From assembly GCF_008064665.1 (NCBI RefSeq), contig NZ_VRZA01000009.1:62001-126000 (forward strand): DNA of 64,000 nucleotides, read 5' to 3'. The DNA comes from Parahaliea maris (lineage in GTDB: Bacteria > Pseudomonadota > Gammaproteobacteria > Pseudomonadales > Halieaceae). The notes under the pieces were generated by a model. The model was not told the DNA's origin. It did no database searches and saw only the letters and a program-made list of their open reading frames with translations. Each line of letters begins with the position of its first letter. Within the stretch, counting starts at the first letter, position 1. Both the position numbers and the translations under genes were made by a program. Below are positions 27,135-37,214 of the stretch, one piece after another.

Positions 27135-28337
27135 GTGGCCGTGCCAGAACCCGCACCCGCCGCTGCAGCGGCGTCCGCCCTGATGCCAACCTACGCCAGA
27201 CTCCCCGTGAGCTTCACCCACGGTGAAGGCGTGTACCTGTTCGACGGCGAGGGGCGACGCTACCTGGACGCCATCTCCGGCATCGGTGTCAACGGCCTCG
27301 GCCACGCCCACCCGGCGCTCACTGCAGCGCTGCAGGCGCAAGTGGCGAAACTGATCCACACCTCGAACCTGTACCACATTGCCGAACAGGAGACACTGGC
27401 CAGCAACCTGACCGCCGTGTCCGGCATGGAAACCTGCTTTTTCGGCAATTCGGGCGCCGAGGCCAATGAAGCCGCCATCAAACTGGCGCGCCTGTACGGG
27501 CACCACCGCGGTGTCGACAAACCCGCCATTATCGTCATGGAGAACTCGTTCCACGGCAGGACCCTGGCCACCCTGAGCGCCACCGGCAACCGCAAGATCC
27601 AGGCCGGCTTCGAGCCCCTGGTCAGCGGCTTCGTGCGCGCACCCCTGAACGACATGGCGGCCATCCGGCAAATTGCCATCAACAATCCCGACGTGGTGGC
27701 CGTGTTACTGGAGCCGATCCAGGGCGAAGGGGGCCTGCGCATGGCCGACACCGACTACCTGCGCCAGCTCCGTGAACTCTGCGACCAGAAGCAGTGGCTG
27801 ATGATGCTGGACGAGGTCCAGACCGGCAACGGCCGCACCGGGTCCTACTTCGCCTACCAGCAACTGGGCTTCAGCCCCGACGTGGTCACCACCGCCAAAG
27901 GGCTGGGTAACGGCGTACCCATTGGCGCCTGCCTGGCCCGGGGCACCGCCGCCTCGGTATTTGCCGCGGGCCATCACGGCTCCACCTACGGTGGCAACCC
28001 GCTGGTCTGTGCCGCCGCCAATACCGTGATCAACACCATCGTCGACGAGGGCCTGGCGCAACAGGCCGCCCAGCGCGGCGAGCAGCTTCGCGCCGCCCTC
28101 GCACGGGAACTCGCGGGTGACAGCCGGGTAGTGGAAATCCGCGGCCGCGGGCTGATGGTCGGGATCGAACTCGACCGGGACTGCGGCGAGCTGGTAGCGC
28201 TCGGCCTGGAACACGGCCTGCTGATCAACGTGACCGCCGGTCGGGTGCTCCGCCTCCTGCCGCCGCTGATTATCAGCGAAGCCCAGGTGGAAGAGCTCGC
28301 CGGCGGCATCAAAACACTGCTGGATAAACTGGACTGA
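27135..28337 (+). CDS. argD: Acetylornithine aminotransferase
   Basis: The 400-residue PLP enzyme converts N-acetylglutamate semialdehyde to N-acetylornithine and often also serves in lysine synthesis. It has AISGIGVNGLGHAHP, FFGNSGAEANEAAIKLAR, LDEVQTGNGRTG and TTAKGLGNGVPIGA with the PLP lysine. A GTG at 27135 preceded by AGAGGA was chosen; an ATG at 27183 would still give a plausible protein, and the region between is Ala/Pro-rich. It is followed by argF after 57 bp, as in pseudomonads. Confidence 0.94.
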   Translation: MAVPEPAPAAAAASALMPTYARLPVSFTHGEGVYLFDGEGRRYLDAISGIGVNGLGHAHPALTAALQAQVAKLIHTSNLYHIAEQETLASNLTAVSGMETCFFGNSGAEANEAAIKLARLYGHHRGVDKPAIIVMENSFHGRTLATLSATGNRKIQAGFEPLVSGFVRAPLNDMAAIRQIAINNPDVVAVLLEPIQGEGGLRMADTDYLRQLRELCDQKQWLMMLDEVQTGNGRTGSYFAYQQLGFSPDVVTTAKGLGNGVPIGACLARGTAASVFAAGHHGSTYGGNPLVCAAANTVINTIVDEGLAQQAAQRGEQLRAALARELAGDSRVVEIRGRGLMVGIELDRDCGELVALGLEHGLLINVTAGRVLRLLPPLIISEAQVEELAGGIKTLLDKLD

Positions 28338-28394
28338 GCGCAATCGGCTTCGAAACACGCCGTCCTGAACTGAACCGGAATAAAGAGTAACGTC

Positions 28395-29309
28395 ATGGCC
28401 GAACTTCGCCACTTCCTGACCCTCCAGGATCTCAGCCCCCAGGAACTGCAGGCGCTGCTGGAGCGCGCCATCGAAATGAAACGGGAGCACCGCGAGGGCA
28501 GGGACCAGGGCCAGTTCCCCGGTGCCGTGCTGGCCATGATCTTCGCCAAATCCTCCACCCGCACCCGGGTGTCCTTCGAGGCGGGCATGGCCCAACTCGG
28601 CGGCCACGCCATGTTCCTGTCGCCCCAGGACACCCAACTGGGCCGCGGCGAGCCGGTGGAAGACAGCGCCCGGGTCATTTCCTCGATGGTCGACATCGTC
28701 ATGATCCGCACCTTCGGCCACGACATTGTCGAGCGCTTTGCCGCCCATTCCAGCGTGCCGGTGATCAACGCCCTCACCGACGACTACCACCCCTGCCAGC
28801 TGCTGGCGGATATGCAGACCTACCTGGAGCACCGGGGCCCGATTGCCGGCAAGACCGTGTGCTGGGTGGGAGACGGCAATAATATGTGCCAGTCCTACAT
28901 CAACGCCGCCGCCCAGTTCGACTTTACCCTGCGGGTAGCCTGCCCGCCCGGCTACGAACCCGACAGCGCCCTGCTGGCGAAACATGCCGACCGGGTCAGC
29001 GTGGTTCACGACCCCAAAGCGGCCGCCGCCGGCGCCGACCTGCTGGTCACCGACGTCTGGGCGTCCATGGGCCAGGAAGAGGAGCAGCGGGAGCGGGCGG
29101 AGAACTTCGCGCCCTACCAGGTGAACCGGGAACTGATGGACCTGGCCGCTACCGATGCCCTCTACATGCACTGCCTGCCCGCCCACCGCGGCGAGGAGAT
29201 CAGTGCCGAACTGATGGATGACCCCGATACGGTCATCTGGGACGAGGCGGAAAATCGCCTGCACGCGCAAAAGGCGCTGATGGAATTTTTGCTCAAGGCC
29301 AACCGCTGA
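28395..29309 (+). CDS. argF: Ornithine carbamoyltransferase
   Basis: The 304-residue enzyme joins ornithine and carbamoyl phosphate to give citrulline. The carbamoyl-phosphate loop is [14 protein letters not shown]. The second motif [11 protein letters not shown] and the ornithine-binding [12 protein letters not shown] are intact. Length is that of the anabolic enzyme. A GAG-type ribosome-binding site precedes the ATG. Confidence 0.96.
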   Translation: MAELRHFLTLQDLSPQELQALLERAIEMKREHREGRDQGQFPGAVLAMIFAKSSTRTRVSFEAGMAQLGGHAMFLSPQDTQLGRGEPVEDSARVISSMVDIVMIRTFGHDIVERFAAHSSVPVINALTDDYHPCQLLADMQTYLEHRGPIAGKTVCWVGDGNNMCQSYINAAAQFDFTLRVACPPGYEPDSALLAKHADRVSVVHDPKAAAAGADLLVTDVWASMGQEEEQRERAENFAPYQVNRELMDLAATDALYMHCLPAHRGEEISAELMDDPDTVIWDEAENRLHAQKALMEFLLKANR

Positions 29310-29354
29310 AGCGGGCACTTCTGTTCGCTAAATAACCAGCCCGTCTATACAATC

Positions 29355-29371
29355 ATTTTTTAAGAAAAAAT
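29355..29371 (+). terminator. A/T-only hairpin after argF
   Basis: A perfect 7-bp stem (ATTTTTT, AAG loop, AAAAAAT) lies 46 bp after the argF stop, in an otherwise GC-rich region. It lacks a GC stem, so termination is uncertain. Confidence 0.3.
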
Positions 29372-29477
29372 AAATCGAACGGCCCCGACCGGGCCCCCGT
29401 CGCCCGCCTGCGGCTTCCACCCGCGTATTTGGCGGGCTCGGGGGTAAGTGAGCGCAGACCTTTCGGCTGCCCACAAC

Positions 29478-29486
29478 TTATCCACA
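29478..29486 (+). promoter_or_regulatory. DnaA box upstream of nrdA
   Basis: TTATCCACA is a perfect consensus DnaA box, 22 bp upstream of the candidate nrdA -35. DnaA boxes at this position regulate nrdAB in E. coli, coupling dNTP supply to replication initiation. Confidence 0.6.
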
Positions 29487-29508
29487 GAATAAACCCACTG
29501 TCATACTC

Positions 29509-29573
29509 TTGAACTACCCCCTAACTCGCATTATCTTGTACCCATTCCAGCACAAAACCCCAAGATATAGGGT
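29509..29573 (+). promoter_or_regulatory. nrdAB promoter with a pair of NrdR-box-like sites
   Basis: TTGAAC (29509-29514) and TATCTT (29532-29537) are 17 bp apart. A 16-bp site at 29526-29541 covers the -10 and a second at 29558-29573 follows. The centres are 32 bp apart, about three helical turns, which is the usual NrdR spacing. Both share the core TATCTTG, in opposite orientations. NrdR represses ribonucleotide reductase genes by binding such pairs; the repressor gene is not in the window. Confidence 0.5.
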
Positions 29574-30105
29574 GTCACTGTTGAATAACGCACCACATCC
29601 GGCCCCGATCCCATAAGCGGGTGCCATAGCGGTGCACACTGTGGAGCGCTGGCAAGCAGCGCCCCGCAGCCCGGACCTGACCACACAATGCACGTATCAC
29701 CGGCAAGCCCAAGTGAACGTGTAGAGCATGTAAAACATGTTGGGCATGTAAGCAGGTAAAGAGTCAGGCCGGATACCGGACACGGAGTGAACGTAGGGAG
29801 TGCATCGCCGGAACAGACCGGCGAGCAAAAACAGGGGAGACCAAGGCAGCCCGCCAACCAGCTGTCTTTTGCACAGGCCGGCGCCGTCAGGGCACGGCCT
29901 GTGCGCCAACTTCAGCCCCACTCCCTGGACATTGTCGCGGCCCGACCCCAGTCACAACCCCACCGGGTTGGTCGGGGACGAGCGGCAGTCAGGATTGACG
30001 CGGTACGCCGCGTCGGTAAGGCGGTAACCCGAGAACAATAAGGTTCCCTTTCGGTCCAACTATTACGGTCAGAAGCAGGCGCCAGCCACCCACATCGGAG
30101 CACAT
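29574..30105 (+). promoter_or_regulatory. Long untranslated leader of nrdA
   Basis: About 530 bp separate the NrdR-like sites from nrdA without a convincing gene. It contains a perfect 10-bp stem (GCACAGGCCG at 29871-29880 with CGGCCTGTGC at 29895-29904), a direct repeat GCATGTAA (29726 and 29744), and an imperfect CCCGACC/GGTCGGG pair (29941-29976). A 23-codon ORF (29688-29759) with HV repeats lacks a ribosome-binding site. Confidence 0.4.
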
Positions 30106-32991
30106 ATGCAGACAGAAACCAGCCCCAGCGGCCGCCCGGTCGAATCCCCCGTCACCTCCCGCGAAGAAGCCGGCGTCAGCGCCAACATCGCGGCGACTGC
30201 CCCCGGGCAACTGCGCGTCATCAAGCGCAACGGCACGGTGGTCTCCTTCGAGGCCAGCAAAATCTCGGTGGCCATCACCAAGGCCTTCCTGGCCGTTGAG
30301 GGCGGCACCGCGGCGGCCTCCAGCCGCATCCACGAGACCGTGGCCAAGCTGACCGAGCAGGTCACCGGCACCTTCCAGCGCCGTATGCCTTCCGGGGGTA
30401 CTGTCCATATCGAGGATATCCAGGACCAGGTGGAACTGGCCCTGATGCGCGCCGGCGAGCACAAAATCGCCCGCGACTACGTGATCTACCGGGAAGAGCA
30501 GTCGCGCAAACGCGCCGCCCGCCAGGCCCTGTCTCCGGCCACCCAGGAAGCCGCCGTGGGTATCACGGTGGTCCAGCCCGACGGCAGCCGCCTGCCGCTG
30601 GATATCGAGCGCCTGCACACCATCGTGTCCGAAGCCTGCGCCGACCTGTCCGATGTCAGTGAGACCCGCATTCTCGACGAGGCCCTGAAGAACCTCTACG
30701 ACGGTGTGACCGCCAATGAGCTGTCCACCTCCCTGGTGATCACCGCCCGCACCCTGATCGAGCAGGAGCCCAACTACAGCTACGTCGCCGCCCGTCTGCT
30801 CTGCGACAACCTGCGCGCCGAGGCCCTCGGCTTCCTCGGGGTGGCCGACTCCGCCACCCAGGCCGACATGAGCCGCCTGTACGCCGAGGCCCTGCCCGCC
30901 TATGTCGAGCGCGGCGCCGCCCTCGAGCTGGTGTCCCCGGCCCTGAAAGACTTCGACCTCGAGCGCCTGGGCCAGGCCCTGCTGCCCGAACGCGACCTGC
31001 AGTTCACCTACCTGGGCCTGCAGACCCTGTACGACCGCTACTTCATCCACAGCGAGGAAGTGCGCTTCGAGCTGCCGCAGATCTTCTTCATGCGCGTGGC
31101 CATGGGCCTGGCGGTGGAAGAGGACGACAAGAACGCCCGCGCCATCGAGTTCTACGAGCTGCTGTCCTCCTTCGACTACATGAGCTCCACCCCCACCCTG
31201 TTCAACGCCGGCACCCTGCGCCCGCAGCTGTCCTCCTGCTACCTGACCACGGTACCGGACGACCTGCGCGGCATTTACGGCGCCATCCAGGACAACGCCA
31301 TGCTGTCCAAATTTGCCGGCGGCCTGGGTAACGACTGGACGCCGGTTCGCGGCCTCGGCTCCTACATCAAGGGCACCAACGGCAAATCCCAGGGCGTGGT
31401 CCCCTTCCTCAAGGTGGTGAACGACACCGCGGTGGCCGTAAACCAGGGCGGCAAGCGCAAGGGCGCGGTGTGCGCCTACCTCGAGACCTGGCACATGGAC
31501 ATCGAGGAATTTGTGGAGCTGCGCAAAAACACCGGTGACGACCGCCGCCGCACCCACGATATGAACACCGCCAACTGGATCCCCGACCTGTTCATGAAGC
31601 GGGTGTTCGACGACGGCGAATGGACCCTGTTCTCCCCCAACGACGTGCCGGACCTGCACGACCTGTACGGTACCGCCTTCGAGGAACGCTACACCCACTA
31701 CGAAGAGCAGGCCCGCGCCGGCAAACTGAAGCTGCACAAGAAAGTGCGCGCCCAGAACCTGTGGCGCAAGATGCTCGGCATGCTGTTCGAGACCGGCCAC
31801 CCCTGGATGACCTTCAAGGACCCCTGCAACCTGCGCTCGCCGCAGCAGCACGTGGGCGTGGTGCACTCTTCCAACCTGTGCACCGAGATCACCCTGAACA
31901 CCAAGGCCAACGAAGAGATCGCCGTGTGCAACCTGGGTTCCGTGAACCTGCCCCAGCACATCGACGAGAACGGCCTGAACCTGGAGAAGCTGGAAAAAAC
32001 CGTGCGCACCGCCGTGCGCATGCTGGATAACGTGATCGACATCAACTACTACTCTGTCGATACCGCCCAGAATTCCAACTTCAAGCACCGCCCGGTGGGC
32101 CTCGGCCTGATGGGCTTCCAGGACGCCCTGTACAAGCAGCACATCGCCTATGGCTCCGACGATGCGGTAACCTTCGCCGACCGTTCCATGGAAGCGATCA
32201 GCTACTTCGCCATCGAGGCCTCCAGCGAGCTGGCTACCGAGCGCGGCAGCTACTCCAGCTACGAGGGCTCCCTGTGGAGCCAGGGCATCTTCCCGATCGA
32301 CTCCCTGGATATCCTCGAAAAGCAGCGCGGCGCCGATTACATCAGCATCAACCGCGATGCGACCCTGGACTGGGACAGCCTGCGCGCCACCGTGAAGGCC
32401 CAGGGCATGCGCAACTCCAACGTGATGGCGATCGCCCCCACCGCGACCATCGCCAACATCACTGGCGTATCCCAGTCCATCGAGCCCACGTACCAGAACC
32501 TGTACGTGAAATCGAACCTGTCCGGAGAGTTCACCGTGGTCAACCCCTACCTGGTACGCGACCTGAAAGCGCGCAAGCTGTGGGACGGGGTGATGGTCAA
32601 CGACCTCAAGTACTACGACGGCAGCGTACAGCAGATCGACCGGGTGCCGGCCGACCTGAAGGCGGTCTACGCCACCGCCTTCGAGGTAGAGCCGCGCTGG
32701 CTGGTGGACGCCGCCAGCCGCCGCCAGAAGTGGATCGACCAGGCCCAGTCCCTGAACCTGTACATCAACAACGCCAGCGGCAAGAAGCTCGACATCACCT
32801 ACCGCATGGCGTGGTTCTCGGGCCTCAAGACCACCTACTACCTGCGCTCGCTGGCGGCCACCGGCACCGAGAAATCCACCATCAGCACCGGCAACCTGAA
32901 TGCCGTCTCCTCTGGTGAATCCGCCGGCGGCCCGGCCCCCGTGCCGAAGGCCTGCTCGCTGGATGACCCGGACTGTGAGGCCTGCCAATAA
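30106..32991 (+). CDS. nrdA: Ribonucleoside-diphosphate reductase class Ia, alpha subunit, with two ATP cones
   Basis: The 961-residue large subunit reduces NDPs to dNDPs. Two ATP-cone allosteric domains are visible (about 37-125, VIKRNGTVVSFEASKI; and about 150-240, VVQPDGSRLPLDIERL), the arrangement known from Pseudomonas NrdA. The barrel holds LSSCYLTTV, the radical-site NLCTEI and the partner Cys in AVCNLGSVNL. PTATIANITG follows. The C-terminal DPDCEACQ supplies the re-reducing cysteine pair. SD CGGAG precedes the ATG. It is followed by nrdB. Confidence 0.97.
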   Translation: MQTETSPSGRPVESPVTSREEAGVSANIAATAPGQLRVIKRNGTVVSFEASKISVAITKAFLAVEGGTAAASSRIHETVAKLTEQVTGTFQRRMPSGGTVHIEDIQDQVELALMRAGEHKIARDYVIYREEQSRKRAARQALSPATQEAAVGITVVQPDGSRLPLDIERLHTIVSEACADLSDVSETRILDEALKNLYDGVTANELSTSLVITARTLIEQEPNYSYVAARLLCDNLRAEALGFLGVADSATQADMSRLYAEALPAYVERGAALELVSPALKDFDLERLGQALLPERDLQFTYLGLQTLYDRYFIHSEEVRFELPQIFFMRVAMGLAVEEDDKNARAIEFYELLSSFDYMSSTPTLFNAGTLRPQLSSCYLTTVPDDLRGIYGAIQDNAMLSKFAGGLGNDWTPVRGLGSYIKGTNGKSQGVVPFLKVVNDTAVAVNQGGKRKGAVCAYLETWHMDIEEFVELRKNTGDDRRRTHDMNTANWIPDLFMKRVFDDGEWTLFSPNDVPDLHDLYGTAFEERYTHYEEQARAGKLKLHKKVRAQNLWRKMLGMLFETGHPWMTFKDPCNLRSPQQHVGVVHSSNLCTEITLNTKANEEIAVCNLGSVNLPQHIDENGLNLEKLEKTVRTAVRMLDNVIDINYYSVDTAQNSNFKHRPVGLGLMGFQDALYKQHIAYGSDDAVTFADRSMEAISYFAIEASSELATERGSYSSYEGSLWSQGIFPIDSLDILEKQRGADYISINRDATLDWDSLRATVKAQGMRNSNVMAIAPTATIANITGVSQSIEPTYQNLYVKSNLSGEFTVVNPYLVRDLKARKLWDGVMVNDLKYYDGSVQQIDRVPADLKAVYATAFEVEPRWLVDAASRRQKWIDQAQSLNLYINNASGKKLDITYRMAWFSGLKTTYYLRSLAATGTEKSTISTGNLNAVSSGESAGGPAPVPKACSLDDPDCEACQ

Positions 32992-33068
32992 GGCAGGCCC
33001 CGACTCAACGGGTAAACGTCGACACACACGCATAGCAAAGAAGACAGATTTCAGGAGAACGAAACGTA

Positions 33069-34370
33069 ATGCTGAATTGGGATGACTACCACAAGGAAGA
33101 ATCCACCCCCGCCAGGCGCACAGCTCCGCCCGTACAGGAAGCGGTTGCCGAACCCGCGCCCGTAGCACAGGAAGCCGCTGCAGCACCTGCTCCAGCACCC
33201 CAGGCAGAGGCAGCCGTTAAACCGGCCGCCCCTTCCACCACCGACGCTGAAACCGCCGCCCCCGAAGTGGCCGCGGACAACATCGCCGAGGCCGCCCGCG
33301 CCATCGAGAACCTCGATGTCGCCCCCGGCCTGGAAGAACTGGAAATGGGTGCCGCCCGGGTCTCGGTTGACGAAAAGGCGATGATCAACTGCCGCGCCGA
33401 CCTCAACCAACTGGTGCCTTTCAAATACGACTGGGCCTGGCAGAAATACCTGGACGGCTGCGCCAATCACTGGATGCCCCAGGAAATCAACATGACGGCC
33501 GACGTCGCCACCTGGAAAAGCGCCGACGGCCTGTCGGAAGACGAGCGTCGCATCGTCATGCGCTCCCTGGGTTACTTCTCCACCGCCGACTCGCTGGTGG
33601 CCAACAACCTGGTGCTGGCGCTGTACCGCCTGATCACCAACCCCGAGTGTCGCCAGTACCTGCTGCGCCAGGCCTTCGAGGAGGCGATCCACACCCACGC
33701 CTACCAATACTGCATCGAGTCGCTGGGCATGGACGAGGGCGAGGTGTTCAACATGTACCGCGAGGTGCCCTCCGTTGCCGCCAAGGCGGCCTGGAGCCTG
33801 AGCCACACCCACAGCCTGTCGGACCCGACCTTCAAGACCGGTACCATCGAGACCGATCGCGAACTGCTGCGCAACCTGATCGGCTTCTACGCGGTGACCG
33901 AGGGCATCTTCTTCTATTGCGGCTTTACCCAGATCCTGTCCATGGGCCGCCGCAACAAGATGACCGGCGTGGCGGAGCAGTTCCAGTACATCCTGCGCGA
34001 CGAGTCCATGCACCTGAACTTCGGTATCGACGTGATCAACCAGATCAAGCTGGAGAACCCCCAGCTGTGGACTGAGGACTTCAAGCAGGAAGTGATCCAG
34101 ATGATCCTGGAAGGCACCCAACTGGAAATCGCCTACGCCCGGGACACCATGCCTCGCGGCGTGCTGGGCATGAACGCGGCCATGATGGAGGAGTACCTGC
34201 ACTTCATCGCCAACCGCCGCCTGTCCCAGCTGGGCCTGCCGGAGCAGTTCCCCGGCGCCGCCAACCCCTTCCCGTGGATGAGCGAGATCATGGACCTGCG
34301 CAAGGAGAAGAACTTCTTCGAGACCCGGGTTATCGAGTACCAGACTGGCGGCGCCCTGAGTTGGGATTAA
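33069..34370 (+). CDS. nrdB: Ribonucleoside-diphosphate reductase class Ia, beta subunit
   Basis: The 433-residue radical subunit houses the di-iron site and tyrosyl radical. The ferritin-like core starts near residue 98 ([14 protein letters not shown]). The metal-ligand helix is [13 protein letters not shown], a second is [10 protein letters not shown], and the C-terminal [16 protein letters not shown] docks with NrdA. Residues 12-95 form an Ala/Pro/Glu-rich linker after [10 protein letters not shown]; a comparable N-terminal extension exists in Pseudomonas NrdB, so it is lineage-typical although unusually Ala/Pro-rich. SD CAGGAG is 12 bp before the ATG. Confidence 0.97.
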   Translation: MLNWDDYHKEESTPARRTAPPVQEAVAEPAPVAQEAAAAPAPAPQAEAAVKPAAPSTTDAETAAPEVAADNIAEAARAIENLDVAPGLEELEMGAARVSVDEKAMINCRADLNQLVPFKYDWAWQKYLDGCANHWMPQEINMTADVATWKSADGLSEDERRIVMRSLGYFSTADSLVANNLVLALYRLITNPECRQYLLRQAFEEAIHTHAYQYCIESLGMDEGEVFNMYREVPSVAAKAAWSLSHTHSLSDPTFKTGTIETDRELLRNLIGFYAVTEGIFFYCGFTQILSMGRRNKMTGVAEQFQYILRDESMHLNFGIDVINQIKLENPQLWTEDFKQEVIQMILEGTQLEIAYARDTMPRGVLGMNAAMMEEYLHFIANRRLSQLGLPEQFPGAANPFPWMSEIMDLRKEKNFFETRVIEYQTGGALSWD

Positions 34371-34487
34371 AGTGCGCCGCCACCCCTCGCCCGGCGTACC
34401 CCGCCGGGCGGGAAACAATGAGTGAAACAGCCGTATCCATAACAGGCAACTAACCGGTCACGAGCCGGATACAACGAGGGACCAGAG

Positions 34488-34679
34488 ATGGACAATCGCG
34501 ACAAGTCGCCCAAGGATAGTGAAACGGTTCTGATGGCGCTGGACCAGATCAGCCAGACCATCGACGTCATGACCAGCGTCGTCGGCCGCCTTCGCACCTA
34601 TGTGCAGGAAGAGGCCGCCAGTGCCGGCAAGCAGGCCAACCTGCAGGAGGAGATGCGGCCGGATCGCATTCTGCACTGA
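34488..34679 (+). CDS. Small hypothetical protein downstream of nrdB
   Basis: A 63-residue soluble protein (MDNRDKSPKDSETVLMALDQ...) with a central amphipathic helix containing IDVMTSVVGRLR and an acidic, Gln-rich C-terminus. There is no signal peptide or metal motif. It is 117 bp after nrdB and followed by a strong hairpin, so it is probably the last gene of the nrd transcript. Function unrecognised. The start is supported by GAG in GGACCAGAG before the ATG. Confidence 0.6.
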   Translation: MDNRDKSPKDSETVLMALDQISQTIDVMTSVVGRLRTYVQEEAASAGKQANLQEEMRPDRILH

Positions 34680-34717
34680 CCCGCAAGACGCCCCCCGGGG
34701 CGCGCCGGCACCCACTA

Positions 34718-34740
34718 CGGTTTTGCTGCCAGCAAAACCG
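34718..34740. terminator. Hairpin after the small gene downstream of nrdB
   Basis: CGGTTTTGCT-GCC-AGCAAAACCG is a perfect 10-bp stem between convergent transcripts. No T-run follows on either strand. A GC-rich stem (GCGCC/GGGCGC-like) lies just before it at about 34687-34704. Confidence 0.45.
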
Positions 34741-34796
34741 GGTTACCCCTCCCCCGCCATTTCCCCACCTTTGATTCGCCGAGCTGTTGGCCTGTT

Positions 34797-37034
34797 CTAA
34801 AAACTCTGCCCCAGCGTCAGGTACCAGGCACTCTGCCCGGTGGTGGAATAGCCATAGCCGAACAGCATGGCGCCCAGTATCGTATCTGCCCCCCAGAACA
34901 CGCCGGTGCCGCCAATCCAGTCGAAAGGGTCCTCTGACAACGGATCGTCAATCCGCCCCGCCTCCATTGACATACCCAGGTAGAGCCCCTCACCGAGCTG
35001 GGTCGGCAATCTGGCGTACTGGTGGTAATAACCCAGGGTGGCCAGCTGGTAGCGATCGCCGGTCAGTTGCTGCAGGAACAGGCCCGAGAGACGCCTGGCT
35101 CCACCCAGCTGGTACCTGTCCTGAACGAGGAGGTTGCCGTCACCGTTGAGGTCACCGCCCGCTTCGATGCTGGCGGCAAAAGTATGACTGCCAATGCTGT
35201 GCGCGCCGCGCAGTTCGAGGCGCACAGCCAGTTGCTCAGTGTCCGACCCCCAGTCGGGCAGGCCCGCCTCCGCGTCCAGGCGCACCAGCGCGCCATGTCG
35301 CGGAAAAGCGTAACTGTCGAGCTGGTCGTGCACCCCGGTCAGGCGCAATCCCGCCTGCTGGTAGCTGCGCTCTTCCGTGACGGGGTTGAAAAAGCCAAAG
35401 TCGGGCGTGGTGTCGGCGTAGGACAGGAAAGGGCCGAAACGCAGCTCCCCGCCCCGGCCCGACACGCCGACATCGAAACCACCCGAGGCCTCCACCACGG
35501 TCACGTCACCGATCCGGTCCTCTCCCCGGTAGGCCTGGATGATCTCGCGGCGCGCCGCGAGGTAGGCCGCCATAAAGGCGCCGTCACGCAGCTGCAGCGG
35601 CTGCGCAAATTCCGTCGACAGGTAGGAGTCGTAGCCGAGTTGTCCGTCGACTCGCCAGCTGGCGCCGAGGCGATTGATCCAGTTGCGCCGGTAACTGGCC
35701 GCGAGATTGAGCTGGCTGGGGCTGTTGAAGTCGGTGGCAGCGCCCAGGCCGAACTTGAGAAAGCCCGGCCCCCAGGGTTTGGAGGTCGCCTCCACCTCGA
35801 TCCGCGCGGCTTCTCCCTCCGGCAGTATGGAGTAGCCGATATAGGAGTAATCTCCCCGTCCGTAAGCATTGCCAATGTCGGTACCCAGGTGATGCAGATC
35901 GAAGTCATCCCCCACAGACGCATGGATATCCTGCATGATGGCGGTCTCGGCGACGTTGCGACCGCTCGCCGCGACCAGGGCGTTTACCTGGCGCTGCGGT
36001 GGCTTGCGTGCGGCGCGTCCCGCCAGCCACCGGGCGTACTCTTCAGTCCCCAGGCTCAAGCTGGCCAGCCCGTCGCGCTGGGCCTGCACCGCCTCGCGCC
36101 CGCTCTGGATGATGGGGGCCAGGTCGCTGAAGTCACTGGAGGTGTAGTCCGCCAGCTCCGGCACGATCAGAACATCACTGGCGGTGAGCTCGGCCAGGGA
36201 CCGCTGCACGTTCTGCTCGGTGAGCAGCACGATGGCCTGAGAGGCGACGGCGAGGGAGGAGGTCAGGGACTCGCGGGAGTTGGGCGGGGTGCCGAGGTTT
36301 ACCGCCACCACCACGTCGCCACAGGTTGCCCGGGCGACGTCCACCGGCAGATTGCGAACCAGACCGCCGTCGGCGTAGATCCGGCCGTCGATCTCCATCG
36401 GCGCCAGCACCGCCGGCAGCGACATGCTGGCCCGCATGACACGGGTGATATCACCCCGGTCAAACACCTTCATCGCTCCGGATTCCAGGTCGGTGGCCAC
36501 GGCCCGGAAAGGCGTGGGCAGGTTGTCAAAGTCCTGTTGCGCCAGCGCGAGACCCGTGCCCAGCAACTCTTTCAGGAACAGCTCGAACTTGTAGCCGGAA
36601 GAGGCCCCGGCGGGAAGCTGCACTCCGGACTCGTTGACCCCGAGAGAGAATCCGAACAGCGGGCGGTAGTCATCCCGGCGCTGGCTGTGGTCGCGCTCCG
36701 GGCGGGGCGGATTGTCGTCGAACAGCTCGGCGATTTCCATTGCCTCCAGCTCCTGCTGCATGCCGGCGGGATCGATCCCCGCCGCGTAAACGCCTCCGAC
36801 CAGGGCCCCCATACTGGTACCGACCACGCAGTCCACCGGCACCCGCATTTCCTCCAGGGCCTGCAGCACCCCGATATGGGCCAGGCCCCTGGCGCCGCCC
36901 CCGGACAGCACCAGGGCCACGCCGGGATGTTCGCGGCCGGTTTCCGTTCCGGCTGTAACGGGCAATGCGACAAGGCAGCCCAGCAACAGGAGGGGCAGGG
37001 TGAAGAGCGACCGGGGCGCTGTTATCAAGGTCAT
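34797..37034 (-). CDS. Patatin-like phospholipase with C-terminal beta-barrel (type Vd autotransporter, PlpD-like)
   Basis: A 745-residue outer-membrane/secreted lipase. A signal peptide (about 1-28) is followed by a patatin domain with oxyanion GGGARGLAHIGVL, nucleophile GTSMG and catalytic DGGLVRN. A POTRA-like linker follows (about 330-400). The last 350 residues are a BamA/Omp85-type 16-strand barrel with many alternating aromatic strands and a terminal Phe (LTLGQSF). This order defines type Vd secretion as in Pseudomonas PlpD. It is divergent from the ATPase-MscS operon. Confidence 0.92.
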   Translation of the reverse strand: MTLITAPRSLFTLPLLLLGCLVALPVTAGTETGREHPGVALVLSGGGARGLAHIGVLQALEEMRVPVDCVVGTSMGALVGGVYAAGIDPAGMQQELEAMEIAELFDDNPPRPERDHSQRRDDYRPLFGFSLGVNESGVQLPAGASSGYKFELFLKELLGTGLALAQQDFDNLPTPFRAVATDLESGAMKVFDRGDITRVMRASMSLPAVLAPMEIDGRIYADGGLVRNLPVDVARATCGDVVVAVNLGTPPNSRESLTSSLAVASQAIVLLTEQNVQRSLAELTASDVLIVPELADYTSSDFSDLAPIIQSGREAVQAQRDGLASLSLGTEEYARWLAGRAARKPPQRQVNALVAASGRNVAETAIMQDIHASVGDDFDLHHLGTDIGNAYGRGDYSYIGYSILPEGEAARIEVEATSKPWGPGFLKFGLGAATDFNSPSQLNLAASYRRNWINRLGASWRVDGQLGYDSYLSTEFAQPLQLRDGAFMAAYLAARREIIQAYRGEDRIGDVTVVEASGGFDVGVSGRGGELRFGPFLSYADTTPDFGFFNPVTEERSYQQAGLRLTGVHDQLDSYAFPRHGALVRLDAEAGLPDWGSDTEQLAVRLELRGAHSIGSHTFAASIEAGGDLNGDGNLLVQDRYQLGGARRLSGLFLQQLTGDRYQLATLGYYHQYARLPTQLGEGLYLGMSMEAGRIDDPLSEDPFDWIGGTGVFWGADTILGAMLFGYGYSTTGQSAWYLTLGQSF

Positions 37035-37214
37035 GATTTCACTCTCGGTACAGGATCCTTAAAGGTGCATGATAGCCAGTCGCGGCCGGCAATGCTGAAC
37101 TGTCGCCGATCTGCCTGCCATCCCGCCAGCCAGATGGTTGGCGCCACATAGTGGAGGTGGATACAATGACCCGCTATCGGAACAGTGACCCCCGACTTCC
37201 AGCATAAGGGCTCC

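Noticed and set aside
29989-33198. 1069-codon minus-strand frame opposite nrdA
   Set aside because: It is antisense to nrdA, Gly/His/Val-rich and without motifs. It reflects the third-position GC bias of nrdA.
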